Assembly (NCBI GenBank): GCA_902651635.1
Contig: CACRSC010000045.1
Span: 147,839-211,838, forward strand
Source: Mastigamoeba balamuthi
Taxonomy: Eukaryota > Evosea > Mastigamoebida > Mastigamoebidae
DNA: 64,000 nucleotides
Reading direction: 5' to 3'
Under the pieces are notes generated by a model. It saw only the letters and a list, made by a program, of their open reading frames with translations. It did not search any database and was not told the origin of the DNA. The position numbers and the translations under genes are program-made. Below, piece by piece: positions 9,201-15,888 of the stretch (within the stretch, counting starts at the first letter, position 1; each line of letters opens with the position of its first letter).

Positions 9201-12004
9201 GGCGGATCAGGCCCAACGGCGACTGGGGCGTTTTCAATGCGGGGAGCATCGCCGGGGCCCCGCAGTGCGCGTTCACTCCGCTGTTCAACAAGTACGACCC
9301 CACTGTGCCTCCGACGGCGACGCGGTTCGCGTTCTCGGTGGCGCCCGAGGCCATCACAGCGTGCCAGGTGTACACGCCCCGGAGCGGCGGGAGCTCTGCG
9401 GCGGACAAGGAGCTGGCGGGGGTGTGCGACCTGTTTGCAGTGGCCGGGGGGTCGCTGTACGCGGTGCCGTACACGGCAGCGGCAGACATGGCGACCCCGG
9501 TGCGGGTGCTGGGGCCGAACACGCTGCTGAATGGGGCCCGGAGACTGTACGCGAGCCAGAACATTGCGGGCAAAGTGAGCGTGTTCTGGCTGAGTGGATC
9601 GGGAAGCGTGTGCTACGCCTACTGCAGCGCCTACTCGAGCGCCCGGGATGCCCGGAACGTGTGGTCCGAGCCCGCGGTGATCTGCAAGGGCGTCGAGTCA
9701 CTGGCATTCTGCTTCCAGACACCCAGCCAGGCCGAGACGCTGGTCTACGCAGCTGGGGCTGAGCTGGGGCGGATCTCGCGCAAGGTGGGCCCCGACGGCT
9801 CGGACACGTTCGCGCGCCAGTCCATCGTCGTGGCCGCAGGCAGCGACGGGGCGCCGCAGCCCAGGAGGTTCGCATCGTACACGACGAGGGTCACCGTACG
9901 GGGCACCGACGGGCTTCCGGCCGCCAGGGCTGACGTGCAGATGACCAGCACTTGCAGAGCGCCATTCACGGTCAACGGGCTGTACTACATGCTCAGCTCC
10001 CAGCCCGTCATTGTCACCACAGACCACAACGGCTGCCTTGTCGTCGTCGAGGAGCTGCCCTCTGGCACCATCCGTGGCACTGAATTCGCCGTCAGGACCG
10101 CCGACGGCAGTGCGGGCATCTCGGTGAACCCCGCGGCCAAGGCGCTCAAGAAGATCACAGCGCTGAGCACTGCAGAGGCGCTGCAGAGGGCGACAGTGAA
10201 CAGGGCCAACGGGTCAACCGCGAGGCTGGTCCCCGCGACCATGTCCGATGGAAACGTGCAGGCGCTGGCAGCGATGCTGGGCGACCTGGGCAGGGCCAAC
10301 GACGAGTACAGCAGCAATGCCAGCAACACTACCGCTGCCTCCCTCCGCACTGTGGCCTCACCGTCGCTGGCGGCGAGCAACGGGCTCGGATGGGTGATTG
10401 CCGATGCCGAGGCAGTGTTCAACTGGTTGCTCAGCGGGCTCAGGGCAGTGGCAAGGGTTGTGCGGGACACAGCTACACAGATGTGGTACTTCGTGTGCAG
10501 CGTTGCTGGCCAGGATTGGGCGTGCGCCCTGAACAGTGCCGAGAAGATCGCTGCGGCGGTCGAGTGCGCGTTCCGGGCTGTGGAAGGGTTCGTGGAGGAC
10601 GTGGTGGCGTACGTCAGGTTCCTGTTCGAGTGGAGCGACATCGTGCGGACCAAGGACGCACTGCGCCAGATGGTCCACGGCGCCCTGCAGCTCGCGGTCG
10701 ACAGCCTGGCCACTGCCAAGCAGCAGGCCGACGATGGCTTCGCTCGAGCCATCGCCGCCGCGGACAGCTGGGCGGCACTCGGCGACATCACCGGCGACAG
10801 CGGCAAGGCCCCAATGAGCGGCTACGTGGCGGCCAACACCAGCGCCGTCTCCGACTCGGCGTCTTCGCTGCTCCTGTGGCACTTCCAGTGCAGCGCCGGC
10901 GGCATCGCGCTGCCCTCGGTGGCTGCGGCCAGTGACCCCGCCGAGGCAGCGCTGCAGAGGCTGCTGGACGTGGTCAGGGACGAGAAGAGTGTGCTGCAGC
11001 AGGCGTGCGACAAGTTGGTGCAGGTGGCCAGGAACGTGACGGCGCTGGACCTCGGGACGCTCGTCAGGCAGATCGTGGCAGTGCTCACGGGGGCCGTTCT
11101 GGGGGCGTGCAAGCCTCTGGTGGACGCGATCCTGGACGTGCTGATTGGCGTGGCCCAGAGCGCCATCGACGTGCTCGAGGCGCCTGTGCACGTCCCCGTT
11201 GTGACGGACATCCTGCAGTCGTTCGGCCTCAGTGCGCCGTCGCTGCTCGACGTGCTGTGCTACATCGCTGCCGTCCCCTCCACGATCGTCTTCAAGGTCA
11301 AGTACGGCCACGCACCGTTCCCCGTGACGCCGGCGGTGCACGCGGCCCTCAAGGCGAGCTCGAAGAACGGGGCCAACGACAGCCTGTGCCCCAGCACGCC
11401 TTGGCAGATTGTGGGTCACTTCGCTGCCGGTGTCTTCGCTCTGGTGCAGACGCCGTTCCACGTGATGGACCTGGCGAGCAGCACGCCGTCAGACAACCCC
11501 TTCACGTACGTCACTGCAGCGCTTGCCATCGCCAGCAGCGGCTGCGCCGCGGGCCCGCATGTGCTGTCGAGGATCGGCGTCAAGGACTGCGTGCCCAACC
11601 TCCCCATCGAGAACCAGGCGTTCTACTGGGTCAACAACGCGACGCTGGGGCTGCGGCTCGTGTGGAAGGTCGCGCCGTTCGCACTGAGGAAGAGCGCGAG
11701 GGCCACGAGGGTGCTCACCCCGCAGGTCAAGGCCATCGTCGACGCTTTCCTGGTAGTCCCGGCGCTGTCGTGCACGTGCTGGCACTACTACGAGCTGAGC
11801 AGGAAGCCCAGCACGCCCCAGCGGACGTGCGCCATCCTCGAGGAGACCTCCAACGTGTTCGGGTATCTCGGGAGGATCGCGTACGCGCCGGGGGTCACTG
11901 TGGAGGACCCCGACACGAAGCTCGTCTGCGCGGCCATCCTGGCATCGGCGGACCTGGGCTACATGGGCACGCAGATGCTCGAGGGCGCCCTCTGGAGCTT
12001 CTGA
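3293..12004 (+). CDS. Giant protein with three repeats resembling TULIP/P47-like lipid-binding modules, a propeller-like region and a helical tail
   Basis: About 2,903 residues from ATG 3293, with no intron seen. Three homologous units of 530-560 residues start near residues 18, 615 and 1200. Each has an opening KYGYDAVVAVTQ-type motif, a central EWNWV motif, a YEWS motif (first two), a conserved YADA segment and a closing GFVFP..VF..FSSHGDLL block. The third unit is more diverged. Residues of about 1770-2190 look like repeated beta strands (propeller or lectin type), followed by an Ig/transthyretin-like segment. The last 600 residues are mostly amphipathic helices ending in a segment with AAVPSTIVFK. 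The motif layout recalls large uncharacterised fungal and bacterial proteins whose repeats resemble TULIP/P47 domains; this is from memory, not a search. No signal peptide is evident at 3293. The upstream frame is open, so translation may begin in the clathrin-like exons. Confidence 0.7.
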   Translation: MAANGVDPASTVAVQATESNLSAAKYGYDAVVAVTQRALNMTIKQFLDTNVLDKVTCLWAEDEQGNITPITLDECKKAACDPFDIPDGASSATNALLAKLSAASFGPGGASGFKYGFRASVGIAPESLDDDVIDFSDGRDSSVVYNLHCRTFELVEIKWGRRGCTWSHPVQGQGAYTQPWVFKAVIDLRNVDVKHEQAPEEVRKALQRKRAYGDLSFSVQKLVLALDTALTQSVPKIVGMDSGSALYMLLNTVFISKYFSELKARKGEPALAFTISKRKSNVPASTLQITDISLEACPFRGGSEQQKTLATLNYLCAAGDHALPSAVKFEWNWVTRPEYSHGVIAINRKTLADYVHSQIWDQVRRTCLKTWVRVSTESAGFKIRYEWSMTPVDPAIERPADGPVVLRYTNSSKAYDEAGLNGCLGNMRLNTDMLAEVTFSGSVIKVTQHLVLYADARNSGMGDGGNVIDTTVDDQFELHVDQTGQINVTTIKNEVKPGGKTLNSGALNFFNCDGMLKDINSWAGKVKDFTNLHNYPITTIDGFVFPGSSVFVYKDACFSSHGDLLTNVTYASTEPALNKPRALLAANGSPSGVIAHRASPFPALVLADGPATAPQRTESNLTGSKWGYDCVLGVTLKSINATLVDWLRNKSAVDAPPVTKAYVLVGDVHKEVALSQLPVDPFTIDDRASGDDSRVKSLEDAGFEFAFRAAVGLPQNAAAGNGPLGFMLSDSALLSNDVTWALPCRTFTLAAIHRFQGKTSFWNKPMDPTQPVVFNAKLKLANMDATDAPNSVSSAVRALGPGDFRIEKLVLALDTAMPWTPTGMDTVQCPPALKQTITQMFVGCYFTDLKAKGEPVLGYAAIDKTPSSSLQVSSAALMANPYVGAEAPQMATLNYLCATNSNKLPAPARFDWNWVDATAANPPDGVLSIKRTALAQWLKDRLYPQVRRCCYTTWVHCDYNWYLAVEYKWSITNMREPTITIPADGPVVLQFESSCSAHDEAGQNGWLGWITLNTSTTVTAEFSGSNVVVKQHVVMYADAKNIGIGDSGNVIDLQLSDVYDISAADGKISMVWNQGRSSRVDGSKKLSNGFLKIFGSNFLDKVNDSAKSVQTFSNIGAFPVAALQGFVFPAGNVFRFEDATFSTHGDLLCNVRYLSDSVRRSLSAEPAIRPALPLATVRSAAPVLLAVENSVSNDGDHCMDSDLSNARFAYEAVVATSQRDINARLLGGALAAGRKIDVVGCWTEAEDGTVAQVAVAALPSDPFAVADGTKCSDPAVVALIDAGFTHGYSATIELGDQPLDLSDGSAALTLRVTRMVAAELQFSRRGSRWLRHELGAGQAITLHASTDIELCAAGSGLPRDVESAAREASLQGHVEVSKLRVDVSKATLQRSAWLPGIEPGTALEASLNTTLGAAYFAQLAAVCPDVTVGYALTRRDGPALESAATGMSVMVSRYQRPSSASDVSLSTLDCIVATGGRKVPPLVHYEWNWLGRASQRPGIVAANRKSVAQWFVAQTMGSAKSNCFDISARTASASTPPVVFGATSGQTPSVAFPETGRVVARLTHQKEVGLKDLVCPTNKLDKVSFTMKHSALSTIEVAGVATVVVTTVCTVALDITRRPLIGPLETHSGNVLSVTTTDEFSLAATGGAAVIERTNFRKVVDSRGLIGQSALDLLGVSQSTFDKWADPIVNVVLAAGVCSTLPPNPVRKSVFPMGTAMDFNDAYFGDSCDLLCGFVHADSNKPRVLRAKAPNSNDVGSSSVASGARKVEFTADSELMDNFSTTRVVAPDRSFVALQDSRSGSMVVSLGDDGTLWLLQEQPGTESGWRRTDISTALLRRDFAGVAGARCTAFAAYQSAATAQIMLAVAVYTGDERDDSVYVSTSDPSAALSPQWRIVQCKNAAVSGHTRVAGMWAMLTPQGEALAVDQLKDARTAVKTIVRTHVQVVGSSGRVKVFDVPMELEVGRYATVVGRIRPNGDWGVFNAGSIAGAPQCAFTPLFNKYDPTVPPTATRFAFSVAPEAITACQVYTPRSGGSSAADKELAGVCDLFAVAGGSLYAVPYTAAADMATPVRVLGPNTLLNGARRLYASQNIAGKVSVFWLSGSGSVCYAYCSAYSSARDARNVWSEPAVICKGVESLAFCFQTPSQAETLVYAAGAELGRISRKVGPDGSDTFARQSIVVAAGSDGAPQPRRFASYTTRVTVRGTDGLPAARADVQMTSTCRAPFTVNGLYYMLSSQPVIVTTDHNGCLVVVEELPSGTIRGTEFAVRTADGSAGISVNPAAKALKKITALSTAEALQRATVNRANGSTARLVPATMSDGNVQALAAMLGDLGRANDEYSSNASNTTAASLRTVASPSLAASNGLGWVIADAEAVFNWLLSGLRAVARVVRDTATQMWYFVCSVAGQDWACALNSAEKIAAAVECAFRAVEGFVEDVVAYVRFLFEWSDIVRTKDALRQMVHGALQLAVDSLATAKQQADDGFARAIAAADSWAALGDITGDSGKAPMSGYVAANTSAVSDSASSLLLWHFQCSAGGIALPSVAAASDPAEAALQRLLDVVRDEKSVLQQACDKLVQVARNVTALDLGTLVRQIVAVLTGAVLGACKPLVDAILDVLIGVAQSAIDVLEAPVHVPVVTDILQSFGLSAPSLLDVLCYIAAVPSTIVFKVKYGHAPFPVTPAVHAALKASSKNGANDSLCPSTPWQIVGHFAAGVFALVQTPFHVMDLASSTPSDNPFTYVTAALAIASSGCAAGPHVLSRIGVKDCVPNLPIENQAFYWVNNATLGLRLVWKVAPFALRKSARATRVLTPQVKAIVDAFLVVPALSCTCWHYYELSRKPSTPQRTCAILEETSNVFGYLGRIAYAPGVTVEDPDTKLVCAAILASADLGYMGTQMLEGALWSF

Positions 12005-12509
12005 GCAGAGCGGGTGGCAGTCTGTCCTCCGAGCACGTGCTCTGGACACTCCGGATAACGTGAAATGAAGAACCAATCACTTGGCTTTGTTGGTCGACAC
12101 TCGAGTGACATTTGGGTGGCCCTCCTCCTGCTCTGTCAGTCAGGGTCTCGCCGCTGATCCGGGGAATGTGCTCGGGTGAGAGGGAATCCACAGCAGAGGG
12201 CCGCCGATTGATGGCCGGATGGGGGAACTGGCCAGTAGGAAACAAAGTGAACAACCGCTGGCACGAATCGACCAGTTGGCTAGTGTGGCCCCTCGCTGAA
12301 TCGGCCAATTTGCGCATCCGCAACTCCGTAACTGTGCGCAGTAGTCACAGACCGCGAGAGGGCCACCGGACGCGGCAGAGATCCCCCCACACGGAGGCAC
12401 GTGAATCGCCATCACTTGATTTCGCGGGAGTGGATATTTCCATGACTGATCAAATATCTGCGCCGGTGGCCGCGGGAGAAAGGAATCCAAGTCAGCGCAG
12501 CGCCCGCGG
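12005..12509. other. Intergenic
   Basis: About 500 bases with no supported gene, RNA or repeat. Confidence 0.5.
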
Positions 12510-13064
12510 ATGTCGTCGCCCCCGACGCCCTTCGAGCGCGCCTACGCCCACCTGGCGCTGCACCACCTCGAGGACCGCGTGGCCGTCCTCGGCGCACCCG
12601 CCTGCACCGCCTCCCGTGCCGCGCGTGCGCTGGGCTGCCCCGCGGGCGCCGTCGCCCAGACGCTCGCGTTCCACGCGGCGCCCGAGCGCCCCCGCGGCCG
12701 CCCGGGGGCCCCCCCAGCCTCGCCGCCGCCCTGCGTCGTCCTGGTGGCCGCCGGGGACACTCGGGTCGACGGCGCGAGCTTCGCAGAGGCGTTTGGGGTG
12801 CGGGCCAGGCGGCTGGGGCCGAGGGAGGCGCTGGCGGCCACGGGGTTCGGCGCGGGGCAGCTCTGCCCGCTGGGGCTGGCGGCAGGGGCCAGGGTCTTCC
12901 TCGACGCCTCGCTGCTGCGGTTCGAGCACGTCTACGTGGCCTGCGGCGCAGAGGGCAGCAGGGCACGCCTGCGGCCGATGGAGCTGCAGCGGGTCGCGGG
13001 AGGGTGCCTCTGGGTCGACGTCTGCCGCGTGCAGGGCAAGTGGTCGCTGCTGCGCAGGCTCTAG
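12510..13064 (+). CDS. YbaK/ProX-family aminoacyl-tRNA deacylase
   Basis: A single exon of 184 residues, the usual size for free-standing YbaK/EbsC-type editing proteins. Family features seen are ALGCPAGAVAQTLAF near residue 40, CVVLVAAGDTRVD near 75, and GFGAGQLCPLGL near 115 before a C-terminal strand (FLDASLLRFEHVY). Family members hydrolyse mischarged aminoacyl-tRNA such as Cys- or Ala-tRNAPro in the cytosol; the substrate here is not deducible. A Pro-rich insert lies between the first two motifs. It is followed directly by a duplicated fragment of itself and then by a paralogue. Confidence 0.85.
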   Translation: MSSPPTPFERAYAHLALHHLEDRVAVLGAPACTASRAARALGCPAGAVAQTLAFHAAPERPRGRPGAPPASPPPCVVLVAAGDTRVDGASFAEAFGVRARRLGPREALAATGFGAGQLCPLGLAAGARVFLDASLLRFEHVYVACGAEGSRARLRPMELQRVAGGCLWVDVCRVQGKWSLLRRL

Positions 13065-13440
13065 CAGTGTGTGTATGTTGTGTGTACTGAAGATGAAGTT
13101 CTCTGAACATGCAGTTCCCTTTTTTTCTTCGCGAGGCGCTGGCGGCCACGGGGTTCGGCGCGGGGCAGCTCTGCCCGCTGGGGCTGGCGGCAGGGGCCAG
13201 GGTCTACCTCGACGCCTCGCTGCTGCGGTTCGAGCACGTCTACGTGGCCTGCGGCGCTGAGGGCAGCAGGGCACGCCTGCGGCCGATGGAGCTGCAGCGC
13301 GTCGCGGGGGGGTGCCTCTGGGTCGACGTCTGCCGCGTGCAGGGCAAGTGGTCGCTGCTGCGCAGGCTCTGAGTGAACGAGCAGTGTGTGTGTATGTTGT
13401 GTGTACTGAAGATGAAGTTCTCTGAACATGCAGTTTCCTT
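12825..13440 (+). repeat. Tandem duplication, unit of 308 bases
   Basis: The segment starting GAGGCGCTGGCGGCC at 12825 is repeated at 13133, and both copies run through the stop codon into the same 3' flank (TGTGTGTATGTTGTGTG and a pyrimidine tract). The junction falls in the pyrimidine tract at about 13130. The copies differ at only a handful of bases, so the event is recent or kept uniform by conversion. Confidence 0.93.
13133..13372 (+). pseudogene. Duplicated 3' fragment of the YbaK-type gene
   Basis: It encodes the last 80 residues of the neighbouring deacylase almost unchanged (RVYLDASLL instead of RVFLDASLL) and its stop codon. It lacks the N-terminal half with the editing-site segments. 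An in-frame ATG at 13109 in the duplicated flank could start an 87-residue product, but nothing suggests this is functional. Confidence 0.8.
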
Positions 13441-13684
13441 TTTTCTTCTCTTTATTTTCCCCCAACCTCGCCTTGCATTTTGGCCACCTGCCACGTCTGC
13501 GGAACGATCCCTTCCTGCCACGAGCGCGCGAGGTGGAAGGCCTGCACGAGGCGTGTCGATTGCTGCTCCCCGATCCGGAAACTCCGAGGGTTGGCGAATT
13601 TGAATTTGTATAGAAAATCTGGACACGTCACAGCGCCGACTGCTCCGGCCCTGCGTTGCAGAGGCGCAGAAGACAACGCCAGCA

Positions 13685-14275
13685 ATGTCGGCGCAGCAGA
13701 CGCCCTTCGAGCGGGCGCGGGCGCACCTCGCGCTGCACGGCCTCGAGGGCCGCGTGGTCGTCTTCGACACGTCGAGCGCCACCGTCGAGCTCGCAGCCCG
13801 CGCCCTCGGCTGCGCCCCAGGCCGCATCGCCAAGACCCTCGCGTTCCACTCGCCCTCCCCCAAGGGCCGCGCTGCCGGACGCCAGGGCCTCCAGCCTGAG
13901 TCCCGTTCCTGCATCGTGCTGGTGGCCGCAGGCGACGCCCGCGTGGACAACCAGCGCTTCCGCGAGCAGCTGGGCGTACGGGCGCGGATGCTGGGGGCCG
14001 ACGAGGTCGCAGAGGCCACGGGATACGCGGCGGGGGGCGTCTGCCCGTTCGGCCTGGGCCCCGGGGCGCGCGTGTACCTCGACGAGTCGCTGCGGAGGTT
14101 CGAGGAGGTCTACCCGGCGTGCGGCGGCGGCAGCAGCGGCGTGCGCCTGACGCCCGCGGAGCTGCAGAGCGCCTCGGGGGCCCTCGCGTGGGTCGACGTC
14201 TGCCGCGTGCCCGCCCCCAGCACCCCGCAGCAGCAGCAGCAGCAGCAGCAGCAGTCCCCGCTGCCCCTGCACTGA
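13685..14275 (+). CDS. YbaK/ProX-family aminoacyl-tRNA deacylase paralogue with poly-Gln tail
   Basis: 196 residues, with the same order of motifs as the gene at 12510 (ALGCAPGRIAKTLAFHS, IVLVAAGDARVD, GYAAGGVCPFGLGPG). The Lys in RIAKTLAF is present; many family members have a Lys at this site. The two full copies share perhaps 55 percent of residues by eye, so this duplication is older than the 308-base one next to it. The C-terminus carries a CAG-encoded run of nine Gln absent from the paralogue. Substrate is not deducible. Confidence 0.85.
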   Translation: MSAQQTPFERARAHLALHGLEGRVVVFDTSSATVELAARALGCAPGRIAKTLAFHSPSPKGRAAGRQGLQPESRSCIVLVAAGDARVDNQRFREQLGVRARMLGADEVAEATGYAAGGVCPFGLGPGARVYLDESLRRFEEVYPACGGGSSGVRLTPAELQSASGALAWVDVCRVPAPSTPQQQQQQQQQSPLPLH

Positions 14276-14806
14276 CCCCCCTCGAGCATACGCATGGGGG
14301 GAGCCCTTCGTGGCCCTCCCTCGGGGCCGCCCACCCTCTGTCACCACAGGAGTAAGACCTACATGGGCCTTGCACAGGGAGGGCATCAAGGACCTCGTCA
14401 CCAAGTTCAAGCAGAACCACCGCCCACCCGCAGGATGCCTCGTCGGTTCGCCTCCCTAGCAGCAGCGAGTGCGGCCGCCTCGTTGGGCTGAGGGGCGCGG
14501 GAGAGGGATAGGTTGGGTTGGGGAGACAGGCTAGCAAGCAGAGGGGCCCGGAGATCAGCAGAACACGTTTGCAGACAACTGCGGCGCTGGTATGCCTGTG
14601 TTTCTGCCCACCTCTCTCTGTGCAGGAGTAGACTCGGACGCAACGCATCGCCGCCAACTGGCAAATGCTGAGCCCCAACAGGGTGGCCCAGACGGTTCGG
14701 TGCAAGTCTGATCGGGTTGGTATTGCGGGTCTCGGCAGGCGAGCCTGTTTGCGTTGGACAACAAGGGAAAAAGGGAGCGAGGGATGCAGGGCTGCAGCGG
14801 AGGCCC
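14276..14806. other. Intergenic between convergent genes
   Basis: No supported gene. Open frames here lack codon bias or homology cues. Confidence 0.5.
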
Positions 14807-15534
14807 CTACTCGCGGTTGAGGAGCACAAAGAACAGCAGGCCCCCGATCATCACGTACTTGAGGTAAGGGTAGTCGTTCATCGCGATGGTGACGACGCCC
14901 ACGTACGGCAGAAACCTGGCAAAAAGACGGCGCGTGAGAAACGCATCGGGGGAGAAATCAATTGATTGCTGCGGCCTCTGCGTACACGTCGGCACGGCCG
15001 ATGATCTGCTCGCGCGAGACCCACAGGCTGGTCCTGTAGAGGCCCCTGTCGTCGACCGGGTTGGCGTCTCCCTTGGTCAGGTACCTCACCCTCCCCTTGG
15101 GATCTGCAGTTTCCGATTCCAGAATCTCGGTCAGCCCCCAATATCTAGATATTCGCCCCCCGCGATTGATGCGGGGCCCCCCATATCGCGCGGAAGGGAG
15201 GGGGGCACTGGCCTTGGTGCACAGCGGTGATGCGGTGGACGATGGGGATGTCCTGGCCCGGCAGCTTGTAGACGATGACGTCGCCGGACCTGAGCTCGCG
15301 GGCCGCGTCGGCGCCGAAGAGGGTGAGGAAGAGGAGGTCGCCGCGGCGGAAGGCGGGCTCCATGCTGCCGCTGAGGACGACGACGATGGGGCTCTCGCTG
15401 CCCGTCGTCAGCATCAGCGTCTTCCAGATGGCCAGCGCAGAGGCCACCACCAGGCCGAACGTCACCACCGTCAGCACCAGCTGCCGCAGCCGCATCCGCT
15501 TGATCGGCGCCACGTACTGCGCTGCGAACTCCAT
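14807..15534 (-). CDS. SEC11: Signal peptidase complex catalytic subunit (SEC11)
   Basis: Exons 15534-15213, 15103-14986 and 14915-14807 give 182 residues (family about 170-190). It cleaves signal peptides in the ER membrane. Seen are an N-terminal membrane segment (residues 18-38), the catalytic serine in SGSMEP (Ser57), the histidine in DIPIVHR (His100), the [13 protein letters not shown] segment with the acid, GRADVFLPYVG, and a C-terminal hydrophobic segment ending LLNRE. The second intron (14916-14985) has donor GTACGC. The first (15104-15212) fits the family length exactly only if its donor is GC (AAG|GCCAGT), a GC-AG intron. Start Met 15534 precedes the expected short cytosolic tail. 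Confidence 0.95.
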
Positions 15535-15888
15535 CGTCTCTGGTCTCTCCGCTGCGCTGCCTGCGCGCTGTCGCTGTTATGTGTGTGTGAGTAATCGCGT
15601 TTGACGTCACGCCCTGAATCTCCGGGATTCTCTGTTCAAAACAGGGCACCCTCGCGGGTGACCCTCGCCGAAACGCCAGCCTTGGCGCCTCGCCTAGGAC
15701 TTATTGTTGGGAGCGCTACGACCGAGGGTCGAATACGAATAACGGGGCTGACGTCAGTAGATTTTCCCAGAATCTCTCCGATATTTCGCCCCCCTCTCTT
15801 CAAAGATAAACCCCCGGGGATCACCACGCACACTCTGTCCGCCCGTGTGCCCGCGCGAGCGTGTTTCCTGCCGGTGGCTGGTGGCCGA
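15535..15888. other. Short divergent intergenic region
   Basis: About 350 bases between the SEC11 and F-box/TPR starts. I see no feature in it. Confidence 0.5.

Noticed and set aside
14276-14806. Possible gene on either strand between the deacylase paralogue and SEC11
   Set aside because: Frames lack domain similarity, and no exon with donor/acceptor signals could be joined.
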